64,000 nucleotides of DNA from Pseudomonadota bacterium (GCA_018241525.1 JAFEDR010000009.1:930001-994000), one strand, 5' to 3'; counted from the stretch's first letter, positions 1 through 9,368 are shown. A program made the numbers and translations. The notes: generated by a model not told the origin, from the letters alone.

Positions 1-132
1 GGCGGCCTGCTCGTCAGCTGCGAGCCGCGTGCGCTGCCGGCGGTGCTCGCGGCGTTCGCGGCGCACGGCTGCGAGTCGGCCGCCGAGATCGGGTGCCTCG
101 CCGACGGCGCACCGGGCATCGACGTCGCCTGA
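1..132 (+). CDS. selD: Selenide, water dikinase, C-terminal end (partial)
   Basis: Only the last 43 codons are present, read in frame from base 1 to a TGA at 130-132. The peptide opens with GGLLVSC, which fits the conserved DPQTSGGLL region near the C-terminus of SelD, and runs through an alanine-rich helix to a short terminal strand (GAPGIDVA). SelD makes selenophosphate from selenide and ATP for selenocysteine or selenouridine synthesis. The catalytic N-terminus lies outside the window, so the call rests on this short tail. The gene converges on ohr with a 7-base gap. Confidence 0.62.
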   Translation, partial: GGLLVSCEPRALPAVLAAFAAHGCESAAEIGCLADGAPGIDVA

Positions 133-139
133 CGGCGAC

Positions 140-574
140 TCAGGCGCCCTCGACGCTCAGGTCCACCTGGACGTTGCCGCGCGTCGCGTGCGAGTACGGA
201 CAGATCTGCTCGTGCGCCTCGCGCGCGAGCGCGGCGAGCTCCGCCTGCGGCAGGCTGCGATCGACGACGTGCAGCGCCACCGCGAGACCGAAGCCGCCCG
301 CGTCGCGCGGGCCGATCGACACCCGGCAGGTCACTGCGGCGCCCTTGGCGTTGCGCTTCTTTTGCGACGCGACGTAGTCGAGCGCACCGCCGAAGCAGGC
401 CGCGTAGCCGGCCGCGAACAGGTGCTCTGGCGTCGTCGTGTTCGGCCGGCCCGGGCCGCCCATTGCCTTCGGCACCGACAGGTCGGCGGCGACGGAATGA
501 TCTTCGGCCTCGGTGTGGCCGTTGCGACCGCCCGTCGCCGTGGCGACGGCCGTGAAGAGGGGCTTGATGCTCAT
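140..574 (-). CDS. ohr: Organic hydroperoxide resistance peroxidase Ohr (OsmC/Ohr family)
   Basis: 144 residues, the usual Ohr length. It shows both redox cysteines of the family: C60 in AGYAACF and C125 in ICPYSHATRGN. The catalytic-site arginine (R17) and glutamate (E50) also sit where Ohr enzymes have them. Ohr reduces organic and lipid hydroperoxides in the cytoplasm using lipoylated proteins as reductant. It is followed by no partner gene, and I saw no ohrR or TACAATT-type OhrR box in the 116 bases upstream, so its regulator must lie elsewhere or differ. Confidence 0.93.
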   Translation of the reverse strand: MSIKPLFTAVATATGGRNGHTEAEDHSVAADLSVPKAMGGPGRPNTTTPEHLFAAGYAACFGGALDYVASQKKRNAKGAAVTCRVSIGPRDAGGFGLAVALHVVDRSLPQAELAALAREAHEQICPYSHATRGNVQVDLSVEGA

Positions 575-690
575 GGAGATTCTCCGGTGCTGCCGGTGAC
601 GGCGGTACCGGGAGAGTCTAGGCCGCGCTGCGCGCCGCGGGAATTCGATTTCGCGGATCGCGCCGATCGTCGGCCTCTATCGCCCCCGCC

Positions 691-1458
691 TCAGCCGGCG
701 ACGGATTCGATCGCGCGGGCGATCCGCATCCAGGCGTCGGTCCCGGAGACGAGCACCGCGACGACGTTCGTCAGCAGCACCGCGAGCCCGCCGTAGACGT
801 AAGCCGGATGCCAGCGCACGCCACGCCGCCAGTCGTGCACGATGCCGGCGACGAGCAGCAGCGCGGCCACGCCGGTCGGGGGAAGCGCGACGAACGGCGG
901 TGGCGGACCGCCGGCGTCCGCGCCGGCCGGGGCGAGCAGCACGATGAACACCCGCGCGATCGCCGGCACCATCATCCCGCACATCAGCGCGTACATCAGC
1001 CGCCGATGGATCTCCGGGCGGCTGACGTTGGCGATCGCGGTCGCGAACACGGTCGCCATGACCGGAACGCCGAGGAAGATGATCGCTGCGAAGCGGCGCG
1101 TGGCCTCACCGAAGCCGTGTGCCTCGTCGAGCTTCATCAGCGTGAGCTTGAACACAACGATCGAGCACAGCAGCAGCGTGAACAGCGAGATGCCTGCAAG
1201 GCCCCAGGCGCGATGCCGCGGCACCTTCCCTGCCCTCACCCACGCTGTCTGCGCGAGGTAGAACAGGGTCCAGCTGAACAGCAGTGCGCCGTGGATGTGC
1301 GCGATCGGCGGCGCGTGGAAGCGGCCGCCCATCACCGGCGCCCAGTACGTGGGGGTGAATCCGCCGAACGCGATCAGCACGAAGACGATCGCCATCCGGA
1401 AGTGGAATTCGCGGGTATCCGAGGGCGTGGCGACCCGCCCCGCGGTCACGGCATTCAT
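691..1458 (-). CDS. Polytopic membrane protein of unknown function
   Basis: 255 residues with about seven hydrophobic segments (near 22-40, 55-73, 88-108, 122-143, 155-175, 194-208 and 222-240). Conserved-looking polar groups lie inside membrane segments, notably HIHGALLFSW near residue 54 and HRRLMYALM near 151; such histidines suggest metal or heme binding but do not prove it. I do not recognise a named family. It starts at ATG 1458 with no strong ribosome site and appears monocistronic, lying between ohr and dsbA on the same strand. Confidence 0.75.
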   Translation of the reverse strand: MNAVTAGRVATPSDTREFHFRMAIVFVLIAFGGFTPTYWAPVMGGRFHAPPIAHIHGALLFSWTLFYLAQTAWVRAGKVPRHRAWGLAGISLFTLLLCSIVVFKLTLMKLDEAHGFGEATRRFAAIIFLGVPVMATVFATAIANVSRPEIHRRLMYALMCGMMVPAIARVFIVLLAPAGADAGGPPPPFVALPPTGVAALLLVAGIVHDWRRGVRWHPAYVYGGLAVLLTNVVAVLVSGTDAWMRIARAIESVAG

Positions 1459-1587
1459 GGCATCGTCCCCCTAAGCATCCCGGGGGTGAACTCTACACCA
1501 CCGCGACGGCCTCCGATCCCGCCGGGACTGCCGCGTCGCAACAAGCGGTTGCCGGTCGCGTCGCGGCGCTGCGTCGCGCCCGTGGCG

Positions 1588-2328
1588 CTAGACGTGCTCG
1601 CGCGAGACGAGCCACTGCACCACCTCGATCAGCTTGTCGAATCCACCCGCCGAGGTGACGTCGACGCGGTATTTGCCGTTGACGACGATGGTCGGCGTCG
1701 AGAGCACGAGGTACGTCTTCAGGAACTGGTCTGCCTCGCGGCAGCGACGGTCAACGTCGAAGCCGCGGGCAGTGGCGAGGAACTTGTCGGCCGGGACTCC
1801 CGCCGCGCGCGCGTAGAACTTTGCGGCATCCTCGAGCGACGGCGCCGGCGAGCGAACGCTGCGGCCATCCTCGCTCATGACCGCGAGTTCGTTGGTCTTG
1901 AAGACGGCGTCGAACATCGCCTCGTGCGTGCGCGCGTCCACGCCGAGCACGCGCGCCGCGTAGAAGGCCTTCTGGAACATCGGCCAGTCCTCGTCGGCGC
2001 GGAACGCGGCCGCCACGTAGTCGACGTCCACCGTCGCCGGCAGCGATGCCTTGAGCCTCGCGAAGTGCGGCCGGAACGCGTTGCAAGCCGGGCACGCGTA
2101 CGAGAACACCTCGGTGACGACGATGCGGCCCGGGCGCGTGCCGAGCGGGCGCGGTGTCTTGACCGCGAAGTAGTGCTTGCCCTCGATCCAGCTCGTGGCC
2201 GTGGGCGGCGCGGCGGCGGTCGCGGTCGGCGCAGCCTTCGGTGCCGCCGCCGCCGTGGCCGCGGCGAGCGAACTGCCGGACGCGGCCAGTGCGGCCCCCA
2301 TCATCAATGCCATCGCGATCGCACGCAT
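1588..2328 (-). CDS. dsbA: Periplasmic thiol:disulfide oxidoreductase, DsbA family
   Basis: 246 residues: an N-terminal signal segment (about 1-25), a long Ala/Pro/Thr linker (about 26-45), then a DsbA thioredoxin fold. The active site is C79-P-A-C82 in FSYACPACNAF, a CPAC variant of the usual CPHC, and the cis-proline loop STPTIVVNG is present near residue 210. DsbA enzymes introduce disulfides into exported proteins. The protein is longer than enterobacterial DsbA because of the linker, which keeps the catalytic domain away from the membrane if the signal is not cleaved. No dsbB is seen in the window. Confidence 0.9.
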   Translation of the reverse strand: MRAIAMALMMGAALAASGSSLAAATAAAAPKAAPTATAAAPPTATSWIEGKHYFAVKTPRPLGTRPGRIVVTEVFSYACPACNAFRPHFARLKASLPATVDVDYVAAAFRADEDWPMFQKAFYAARVLGVDARTHEAMFDAVFKTNELAVMSEDGRSVRSPAPSLEDAAKFYARAAGVPADKFLATARGFDVDRRCREADQFLKTYLVLSTPTIVVNGKYRVDVTSAGGFDKLIEVVQWLVSREHV

Positions 2329-2517
2329 GCGTCTTGCTCCTCGAGCGCGCCCCTGCGGCGCGGCAGGTGAAGTCTATCAACGAGGAGGCGCCGCCGGCAG
2401 CGAACGGGGCGCGCGGGCTTGGCGGTCCGGGGCCGCCTCGCCCCGCCAGCCGGCACGCTCGGGTGCGGCAGGGAACTTAGGCACGGCGGCGCGGTCGCGA
2501 CGTCGCCCGGACGGGGG

Positions 2518-3843
2518 TCAGGCGGCGGACGGCGGCAGGAGTTTCGCGTGACGCGCCAGGAATCCGTCGACGGCGCCGAGGAAGCCATCGAGATCGGCCT
2601 CGGTGACCGGCAGCGACAGGTTGATCATGCCGCGCTGCGCGATGTAGTAGCCCTGCTCCAGCAGCTCGAGCTGGAACAGGCGCCGCAGCGGAGTCGTCGG
2701 CGGATCGACGTGGCTCGGATCGACGATCGACCGATCCGACCAGTGGGTGGTCATCACCGCGCCGAGGCCCGTCGCCTGCAGTGCCACGCGATGGCGCCGT
2801 GCCAGCGCGCCAAGTGCCTGGCGCAGCCGGTCGCCCCGGGCGTTGAGCTCACGGCAAGCCTCCGCCGTGTAGACCTCGCGTGCACCTGCGAGGCCGGCGC
2901 TCATCGTCAGGATGTTGTTGTTGAAGGTCCCGGCCTGGGAGAGCTGGCCGCCACCGCGGCTGTCGAAGTGCTGCATCAGCTCGCGCGCGCCGCCGAATGC
3001 GCCGAAGCTGAGACCGCCGCCCCAGAACTTGCCAAGCGTGGTCAGGTCGGGGCGCAGGCCAAGCAGGCCCTGTACGCCGCCGGGTCCCAGTCGCGAGGTC
3101 ATGACCTCGTCGAAGACCAGCACGATGCCGAGGCGGGCCGTCTCCTCACGCAGCATGCCGAGGAAATCCGGCGTTCCCGGGATGCAGCCGCCGGCGCCGA
3201 GCATCGGTTCCACCAGCACGGCCGCGAGGTCGGTCGCGTTCGCGCGCAGCACCGCGCGCGTGCCGTCGACGTCGTTGTAGCGCGCCTTGACGACCGGCAC
3301 CGGCACGGTCAACGGCGGGTCGCTGGCGCCGAAGATCAGGAAGCTGCCGTGGTAGCAGCCGTGGAACACCAGCAGCTTCGCACGCCGCGTCGCGTGACGG
3401 GCGGTCTGCGCCGCGTACAGGCAGGCCTCGGAGCCCGAGTTGCAGAACCGCAGCAGCTCCATCGATGGCAGGCGCTCGCTGATCAGCTCCGCGAGCTCGA
3501 GCTCGCGCAGGTTCGGCCCGCTCAGCGACAGGCCCTGCGCGAGTGCCTCGCGGATCGCGCGCTGGATCGGCTCGCAGCTCGCGCCGAACACCCCCGCGGC
3601 GTAGTCGCCGACGAGGTTGAGGTAGCGGTGACCGTCGAGGTCTGTGACGCGCGCGCCCTCGCCGCGCGCGATCGTCAGCGGGAACGGCGGGAAGTAGAGC
3701 GTCTGGCGCGAGTGGCCGGCGGGCAGCCGGTCGCAGGCGCGGGCGTGCCGCTCACGGCTCGCGGGATGCACCTGCGCGAAGCGCGCCTCGGCAGCGGCGA
3801 GCAGCGGCTCGAGATCCCGGCTTTCGCGGACGGCGGTTTGCAT
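2518..3843 (-). CDS. Class-III PLP aminotransferase, glutamate-1-semialdehyde aminomutase-like
   Basis: 441 residues with fold-type I class-III features: the cofactor-binding SGSEA at about 137-140, FDEVMTSR with D245 for the pyridine nitrogen, and the Schiff-base lysine K272 in TLGKFWGGGLSFGAFGG. The GGGLxxGAFGG signature is that of the GSA 2,1-aminomutase branch. True HemL uses GKIIGGGLPVGA and has a slightly different N-terminus, so this is more likely a paralogue acting on another amine or beta-amino acid than the heme-pathway enzyme. It is divergent from the deacetylase gene with only 95 bases between the two starts, which suggests shared promoter space. Confidence 0.82.
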   Translation of the reverse strand: MQTAVRESRDLEPLLAAAEARFAQVHPASRERHARACDRLPAGHSRQTLYFPPFPLTIARGEGARVTDLDGHRYLNLVGDYAAGVFGASCEPIQRAIREALAQGLSLSGPNLRELELAELISERLPSMELLRFCNSGSEACLYAAQTARHATRRAKLLVFHGCYHGSFLIFGASDPPLTVPVPVVKARYNDVDGTRAVLRANATDLAAVLVEPMLGAGGCIPGTPDFLGMLREETARLGIVLVFDEVMTSRLGPGGVQGLLGLRPDLTTLGKFWGGGLSFGAFGGARELMQHFDSRGGGQLSQAGTFNNNILTMSAGLAGAREVYTAEACRELNARGDRLRQALGALARRHRVALQATGLGAVMTTHWSDRSIVDPSHVDPPTTPLRRLFQLELLEQGYYIAQRGMINLSLPVTEADLDGFLGAVDGFLARHAKLLPPSAA

Positions 3844-3938
3844 GGCGGCAGCCCCGTGCGCCCGCCGGCGGCGGCGGGCTGTTGCCGTATTATCGCCGAG
3901 CCGCGGGCCGAGGCCCGCGTCCTGCGGAACCGGACCCG

Positions 3939-4895
3939 ATGACTGCCCAGGATCCCTGCTCGCGCCGCCCGCGGCGCACCGCGCTGGCCGCCCTGTCGGC
4001 CACGCTCCTGCTGGCCGCCCTGCCGGCCGCCGCGGAGCGCGTCGCGCTCACCTTCGACGACCTGCCGGTCAACGGCGCCCTCGCGCCCGGCACGACCGAG
4101 GACGCGATCGCACGCGCGACGATCGCGGTGCTGAAAGCCCGCCACGTGCCCGGCGTGTACGGCTTCCTGAATGGCGCGCGGCTCGAGGACCACCCGGACG
4201 GCGCCGAGGCGCTGCGCCTCTGGGTGGCGGCGGGCTTCGACCTCGCCAACCACACCTACGGGCACCACGACCTCGGCGAGGTCAGCGTGGAGCGCTTCGT
4301 CGAGGACATCCGCCAGAACGAGCCCCTGCTCGATCTGCTGCAGCCGCCGGCGCGCACCCGCTGGTTTCGCTACCCGTACCTGCGTGAGGGCGACACGCTC
4401 GCCAAGCGCGATGCGGTGCGGGCCGCGCTCGTGACGCGCGGCTATCGCATCGCGCAGGTGACGCTCGACTACGAGGACTATCTCTGGAACAGCGCCTACG
4501 CACGCTGCGTGGCGCACCCCGACCCCGCCGCACTCGCGTGGCTGCACGACAGCTACCTCGAGCTCGCGGCGGGCTACCTGGACGCCGGCCGCGAGGCCGC
4601 GCGCGAGCTCGTCGGGCGGCCGATCGACCACGTGCTGCTGCTGCACCTCGGTGCCTACAGCGCGACGATCCTGCCGGAGCTGCTGGATCTGCTCGAGCGC
4701 AAGGGATTCACGCTCGCGACGCTCGAGGAAGTCAGCCGGGACCCGATCTATGCACTGAACCCGAACCTAGCCTCGCGCGATGGTGGCACGCTGCTCGAGC
4801 AGCTGCTGGAGGCGCGGCAGCGGAAGTTCCCCGCAGCGCCGGCCAAGCCCTATGCCGCCATCGAGCGCGCCTGCGCGAAGCCCCCCGCCGGTTAG
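3939..4895 (+). CDS. Secreted polysaccharide deacetylase (NodB homology)
   Basis: 318 residues from ATG 3939, chosen because it gives a clean signal peptide (RRTALAALSATLLLAALPAAA). The NodB motifs are visible: LTFDDLP early in the mature protein (catalytic and metal-binding aspartates), HTYGHHDL (metal histidines), and RWFRYPYLREG (the R-x-x-P-Y/F groove motif). Family members remove acetyl groups from N-acetylglucosamine polymers or related glycans in the periplasm or envelope. The C-terminal half contains LLHLGAYSA, matching the His of the last motif. An in-frame start upstream at 3882 would bury the signal peptide and is unlikely. Confidence 0.88.
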   Translation: MTAQDPCSRRPRRTALAALSATLLLAALPAAAERVALTFDDLPVNGALAPGTTEDAIARATIAVLKARHVPGVYGFLNGARLEDHPDGAEALRLWVAAGFDLANHTYGHHDLGEVSVERFVEDIRQNEPLLDLLQPPARTRWFRYPYLREGDTLAKRDAVRAALVTRGYRIAQVTLDYEDYLWNSAYARCVAHPDPAALAWLHDSYLELAAGYLDAGREAARELVGRPIDHVLLLHLGAYSATILPELLDLLERKGFTLATLEEVSRDPIYALNPNLASRDGGTLLEQLLEARQRKFPAAPAKPYAAIERACAKPPAG

Positions 4896-4909
4896 CGCGG
4901 CCGCGGGGG

Positions 4910-5644
4910 TCAGCGGGCCGCGGGCCGTCCGCCGACCTCGGCGGCCGCCTGCGCCAGCACGACGCCGATCGAGCTGTCGAAGTGCGTGTCCATCGCCGCC
5001 GTGGCGGCCGCGGGGTCACGCTCGAAGATCGCGCGGGCGATCGCGCGGTGGCGCCGCACGATCTCGGCGCGCTGCGCCTTGGTGCGGCGCGTCTGCCAGG
5101 CCTTCGGCACGGCGACCTCCATCAGCGGGCCGAACGCGCGCACGATCTGGATGAAGAGCGCGTTGCGGCTCGCGAGCGCGATCGCCTCGTGGAAGGCGAT
5201 GTCGTGCGACGTCACCGCCGCACGATCGTCCGCGTGCGCCGCGATCTCCTCGGCGAGCCGCAGGATCTCGAGCGCCTCGGCGTCGGTGCGCGAGTTCGCG
5301 GCCAGCTCGACGGTGCGCAGTTCGATCGTGCGGCGCACGTCCCAGATCTCCGGCACCGTGATCTGCGCCGTCGAGATCGCGTGGTCCATCGAGGTCGCGA
5401 TCACCGACGCGTCGAGCGCCGCGACCCGCGGCTTGCGACCGTTGCCGACGTCGATGAGACGCAGCGCGGCGAGCGCCTGGAAGGCCTCGCGCATCACGGC
5501 GTGGCTGACGCCGAGTTCGGTGGCGAAGTGCTTCTCGCCGGGCAGCGAATCTCCGACCCGGAGTCCCTGGCGGCGGATGTGCTGGGTCACGGCCCGGATC
5601 GCGCGCTGCACGAGCGATCCGGGGCTGGTGGCGGTGCTGCTCAC
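4910..5644 (-). CDS. GntR-family transcriptional regulator, FadR/FCD subgroup
   Basis: 244 residues from a GTG start. The N-terminal winged helix (about 10-75) contains GDSLPGEKHFATELGVSHA, the GntR recognition region, and the remaining 150 residues form an all-helical FCD ligand domain with HDIAFHEAI and a C-terminal HRAIARAI helix carrying metal-binding histidines. FCD regulators typically sense small organic acids such as glycolate, lactate or sugar acids. Downstream on the same strand of the AraC gene with a 19-base gap, it probably belongs to the catabolic island extending to 13.9 kb, which includes an FAD-linked 2-hydroxyacid dehydrogenase. That makes a hydroxyacid ligand plausible by inference. 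Confidence 0.85.
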   Translation of the reverse strand: MSSTATSPGSLVQRAIRAVTQHIRRQGLRVGDSLPGEKHFATELGVSHAVMREAFQALAALRLIDVGNGRKPRVAALDASVIATSMDHAISTAQITVPEIWDVRRTIELRTVELAANSRTDAEALEILRLAEEIAAHADDRAAVTSHDIAFHEAIALASRNALFIQIVRAFGPLMEVAVPKAWQTRRTKAQRAEIVRRHRAIARAIFERDPAAATAAMDTHFDSSIGVVLAQAAAEVGGRPAAR

Positions 5645-5663
5645 GCGCGGCGCCGGGACGGTA

Positions 5664-6464
5664 TCAGGCGGCGGCCGCGACGGCCCGGAAGCCGGTCGGC
5701 GGCACGCCGAAGCGGCGGCTGAAGGCGCGGCTGAACGCCGCGTTGTTCTGGTAGCCGCTGCGGTAGCCGATCGAGCCCACCGGCAGGTCGGTCGTCAGCA
5801 GCATGCGGCGCGCCTCGGCGAGGCGCCGTTCGGCGAGCGCCTCGGCGACCGTGCACTTGAACACTTCGCGGAAGCAGCTCGTGAGCTTGGCGCGATTGAG
5901 TCCGCAGGCACGCGCGATCCGCTCGAGCGTCAGGCGCTCCGCCCAGCACTGATCGATCAGGCGCCGTGCGTCGAGCACGCGCTCGGTGTCGGCGCGCGAC
6001 AGCAGGCCGTCGCCCTCGAGCGGGACGAGTTCGCCGGCGTTCTCGAGCCGGATGGTCTCGCAGAGCAGCTCGATGCTCTTCGCCAGGCGGTAGACCTTGA
6101 GGCCTTCGCCGCTGCGGCCGGGGCCCGCCAGGGCCACCGCGATGGCGGCAAGCGCGGGCGGCAGGTGGAAGGCGCGCTCGCCGGCGCGGGCGTCGGGGTC
6201 GCCGCCGATGCGCGCGAACGCGGACCGTTCGACCACGAGCGTCAGGCGCTGGGCGGCCGGTCCCGCGCGCAGGCCCGGGAACTCCGGGGAGATCGTCAGC
6301 CGCGCCGGCACGCCGGGCGTGCCCCAGTCGAAGGTGACCGCCAGCGCGCATGGCGGCAGCGGCGCCGCGGGCGCCGGCCGGTGCCCGATCAACGTGGTCA
6401 TCTCCGGGGAAACCTCGACGAACTCGGTCGGTCGCGGGACGTTCGCGTCGCGGGCTGCGTGCAT
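5664..6464 (-). CDS. AraC-family transcriptional regulator
   Basis: 266 residues. The C-terminal 100 residues carry the two helix-turn-helix units: ERIARACGLNRAKLTSCF (first) and SIGYRSGYQNNAAFSRAFSR (second), ending in RRFGVPPTGFR. The N-terminal 150 residues are an effector domain I do not recognise. The start at ATG 6464 is supported by a GAGGGG ribosome site. The promoter just upstream holds repeated GATAGGT elements (see 6510-6555), and the octamer recurs in front of the TonB-receptor gene, so this protein is the natural candidate to bind both. It lies upstream of the GntR gene on the same strand. Confidence 0.86.
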   Translation of the reverse strand: MHAARDANVPRPTEFVEVSPEMTTLIGHRPAPAAPLPPCALAVTFDWGTPGVPARLTISPEFPGLRAGPAAQRLTLVVERSAFARIGGDPDARAGERAFHLPPALAAIAVALAGPGRSGEGLKVYRLAKSIELLCETIRLENAGELVPLEGDGLLSRADTERVLDARRLIDQCWAERLTLERIARACGLNRAKLTSCFREVFKCTVAEALAERRLAEARRMLLTTDLPVGSIGYRSGYQNNAAFSRAFSRRFGVPPTGFRAVAAAA

Positions 6465-6509
6465 CCGGAATACCCCTCGTCGATCGCGGGCGGGATCGGC
6501 GGGCCGGAC

Positions 6510-6555
6510 TGTATACCTATCAGATAGCTACTGCAAGACCTATCCTATACCTAAC
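6510..6555 (-). promoter_or_regulatory. Promoter of the AraC gene with repeated GATAGGT half-sites
   Basis: Read on the minus strand, TTGCAG (6531-6536) and TATACA (6510-6515) form a sigma-70-like pair with a short 15-base spacer. The region is an A/T-rich patch in GC-rich DNA and carries GATAGGT twice (6538-6544 and 6515-6521) and AGGTATA twice (6546-6552 and 6512-6518). The placement over and upstream of the promoter fits autoregulation by the AraC protein. This is inference from sequence pattern only. Confidence 0.5.
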
Positions 6556-7837
6556 GGCTAGCGCTCCCAGCGTCCTCGCGCCGCAGGACCGCCGCGGCCC
6601 GCAGGAAGCCGGCAAGCGCGAGCAGGCTCGTGCCCGCACCCACCAGGGCTAGGGCACGACCCAGGGACGCGTCCCCGCCCAGCCCCTGGCTCGCCAGCGT
6701 CACGAGCGTCGGCGCCACACCGAAGCCGATCATGCCGCCCAGCACCATGAAGGCGCCGAGGCAAACGCCGCGCAGCTCGTTCGGCACGAGGACCGCGAGC
6801 GCGGTCGCCGTGACGAGCCCGGTGACGGCGCCGCCGATCAGGAACACGGCGAGCGCGACCGCGAACGCTGGCACGGTCGGCATGACCGGATAGAACGCCG
6901 CCGGCACCGAGATCGCCGCGGCGACGACCGCCGCGCGCACGATGCCGGCGCGGCTCGCGCTGCGATAGCCGCGGTCCGCCGCGAAGCCGCCGAGCGTCGA
7001 GCCGACCAGCCCCGAGACCAGCAGCACGAGGCCCATCCACCCGGCGAAGTCCGCCGGGCGCTGCTGGTAGCCGCGCGTCAGCACCGGTGCTGCCCAGGTG
7101 ACCGCTGCCATGTCCGCCATCACGACCGTGACCTGGCCGACGAACAGCGGTGCCAGCAGCGCGCGCCGCGCCCAGAGTGCCCGCAGCGCCACGCGGAACG
7201 GCGCGTCGAGCGTGACGCCCGTTTCGTGACGTGCAGGCTCGCGCTGGCACGCCAGCGCGGCGAGCACCGCGAGACCGAAAGCCGCGAACTCGACGTGTCC
7301 CCGGCGCCACGAAGGCAGTACCGCGAGCAACCAGCCGGCGAGCGCGAACGCCGCGGCGGCGCCCAGCATGTTGCCCACCGACAGGTACAGGAGCGCGCGG
7401 CCCCGCGCCTGCGGACGCGACAGGTCCGCGGCCACCGAAATCGCGACCGGCACGGCCAGTGCGGCGCCTACCCCGGCCAGCATCCGCGCGACGAACAGCG
7501 TGGCCAGCCCGCCTGCCCAGGCCGTCGCCGCGGTCCCCGCCGCGGAAACCGCGGTCAGGGCCATCAGGATGCGCATCCGGTTCGCGCGGTCGACCAGCCG
7601 GCCCACCGGGATCGACAGGAGCGCGATCGGCAGCGAGGCCGCGAGCCCCTGCACGAGGCTGAGGTCGAGGTCCGAAAGTCGCAGGTCGGCCTTGGCGAGC
7701 TCCTGCAGCGGGCTGAAGAGCGCGCGCGTCGCCGAGGCATAGGTGATCGCGAGCGCGAGCAGCAGCAGGCCGACGAGTTCGCGGCCGCGCGCTGGCGTGG
7801 CCGCGCCGGTGGACGAAACCGGTGTCGCGCTCGCCAT
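6551..7837 (-). CDS. Major facilitator superfamily transporter
   Basis: 428 residues with about twelve hydrophobic segments. The MFS A-motif between helices 2 and 3 is recognisable as GRLVDRANRMRILM, and the half-repeat version around residue 260-275 as GGFAADRGYRSASR. Substrate cannot be read from sequence. The gene sits between the FAD-linked dehydrogenase and the AraC regulator on the same strand, so import of an acid or alcohol released by the island's esterase and oxidised by the dehydrogenase is a reasonable inference. Confidence 0.86.
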   Translation of the reverse strand: MASATPVSSTGAATPARGRELVGLLLLALAITYASATRALFSPLQELAKADLRLSDLDLSLVQGLAASLPIALLSIPVGRLVDRANRMRILMALTAVSAAGTAATAWAGGLATLFVARMLAGVGAALAVPVAISVAADLSRPQARGRALLYLSVGNMLGAAAAFALAGWLLAVLPSWRRGHVEFAAFGLAVLAALACQREPARHETGVTLDAPFRVALRALWARRALLAPLFVGQVTVVMADMAAVTWAAPVLTRGYQQRPADFAGWMGLVLLVSGLVGSTLGGFAADRGYRSASRAGIVRAAVVAAAISVPAAFYPVMPTVPAFAVALAVFLIGGAVTGLVTATALAVLVPNELRGVCLGAFMVLGGMIGFGVAPTLVTLASQGLGGDASLGRALALVGAGTSLLALAGFLRAAAVLRREDAGSASR

Positions 7838-7965
7838 CTACGCGACCCGCGGCGCGAGCGCCCGATGCAGCGCCGCGGGGCCCTCGCGCGTGGTCCGCGG
7901 GGCCCGGTGCGCGTCGGGCGCCGGCCGCCGATCCACGTCCACCCGGCGGCGGTCGCGCGCGGCGC

Positions 7966-9357
7966 TCACAGGGAGAAGATCTTGCCGGGATTCATCAGGT
8001 TGAGCGGATCGATGGCGCGCTTCACGAGCCGCATCAGGTCGACCGCCTCGCCCAGCTCGCGCTCGAGCCAGTCCTGCTTGCCAAGCCCGATGCCGTGCTC
8101 GCCGGTGCAGGTGCCGTCCATCGCGAGCGCGCGCTCCACCAGCCGGCGGTTCAGCGCTTCGGCCTCGGCCAGCTCCTCCGGCCGGGCCGGATCGATCACG
8201 AAGATCACGTGGAAGTTGCCGTCGCCGACGTGACCGACGATCGGGGCCGGCATGCTGGCCTGCTCCAGGTCGAGCTTCGTCGCGCCGATGCATTCGGCGA
8301 GGCGGCTCATCGGCACGCACACGTCGGTCGGCCAGCCGACCGATCCGGGGCGCAGCGCGAGCGCCGCGTAGTAGGCCTCGTGCCGGGCCTTCCAGAGCCT
8401 GCTGCGCTCCTCGGGCAGGTTCGACCACTGGAACGCGCTGCCGCCGTTGCCCGCGGCGATCTCCGAGACGACGCGGACCTGCTCCTCGACGTAGCTCGCC
8501 GAACCGTGGAACTCGAAGAACAGCGTGGTCAGCTCGGGGTAGTCGAGCTTCGCGCGGCGGTTCACGGCGCGCATCTGCACGTCATCCAGCAGCTCGACCC
8601 GTGCAAGCGGGATGCCCGACTGGATCGACTGCACGACGGTATCGACGGCGCCACCGAGCGTCGCGAAGCTGCAGACCGCAGCCAGGATCGCATCCGGCAG
8701 CGGGTGCAGCCGCAGCGTCACCTCGGTGATGATGCCGAGCGTGCCCTCCGAACCGACGAACAGCCGGGTCAGGTCGTAGCCCGCCGCCGACTTGCGCGCC
8801 CGGCGGCTGGTGCGGATGACCCGGCCGTCGGGCGTCACCACCCGCAGCGACAGCACCGCCTCGCGCATCGTGCCGTAGCGCACCGCGTTCGTGCCGGACG
8901 CGCGGGTCGAGGCCATGCCGCCGAGGGTCGCGTTCGCGCCCGGGTCGATCGGGAAGAAGAGTCCGGTGTCCCGCAGGTGGCGGTTCAGTTCCTCGCGCCG
9001 CACGCCCGCCTGGACGGTGCAGTCGAAGTCCTCGGCATGGACCTCGAGGACGGCATCCATCTGCGACAGGTCGATACACAGGCCGCCTCGAACCGGCGTC
9101 GTGTTGCCCTCGATCGAGGTGCCGGCGCCGTAGGCGATCACCGGGACGCCGGCGGCCACGCAGGCACGTACCGCCGCGGCCACTTCCTCGGTCGTCCGCG
9201 CAAACAGCACCGCGTCCGGCAGCCGGGTCGCGAAGTGCGCCTCGCTCGCCCCGTGCTGCCGGCGCATCGCCTCGCCGAGGTGCAGCCGGTCGCCGCACAG
9301 CGCCTGAAGCTGAGCCTCGAGCGCCACTGGCAAGGCCGGACGGGACGCCGCTTCCAT
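7966..9357 (-). CDS. FAD-linked D-2-hydroxyacid dehydrogenase (D-lactate dehydrogenase/glycolate oxidase subunit D type)
   Basis: 463 residues. The N-terminal FAD-binding-4 domain shows VIAYGAGTSIEGN, PGANATLGGMAST and LFVGSEGTLGIITEV. The C-terminal FAD-oxidase domain shows HVGDGNFH and GTCTGEHGIGLGK, with the metal-binding histidines of this family. The pattern GAGTSIEGNTTP is closest to the mitochondrial-type LDHD/cytochrome D-lactate dehydrogenase branch. It oxidises D-lactate, glycolate or a larger D-2-hydroxyacid to the 2-oxoacid, passing electrons to a quinone or cytochrome. Only 11 bases separate it from the TonB receptor upstream, so co-transcription is likely. Confidence 0.88.
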   Translation of the reverse strand: MEAASRPALPVALEAQLQALCGDRLHLGEAMRRQHGASEAHFATRLPDAVLFARTTEEVAAAVRACVAAGVPVIAYGAGTSIEGNTTPVRGGLCIDLSQMDAVLEVHAEDFDCTVQAGVRREELNRHLRDTGLFFPIDPGANATLGGMASTRASGTNAVRYGTMREAVLSLRVVTPDGRVIRTSRRARKSAAGYDLTRLFVGSEGTLGIITEVTLRLHPLPDAILAAVCSFATLGGAVDTVVQSIQSGIPLARVELLDDVQMRAVNRRAKLDYPELTTLFFEFHGSASYVEEQVRVVSEIAAGNGGSAFQWSNLPEERSRLWKARHEAYYAALALRPGSVGWPTDVCVPMSRLAECIGATKLDLEQASMPAPIVGHVGDGNFHVIFVIDPARPEELAEAEALNRRLVERALAMDGTCTGEHGIGLGKQDWLERELGEAVDLMRLVKRAIDPLNLMNPGKIFSL

Positions 9358-9368
9358 CGCGACGCCGC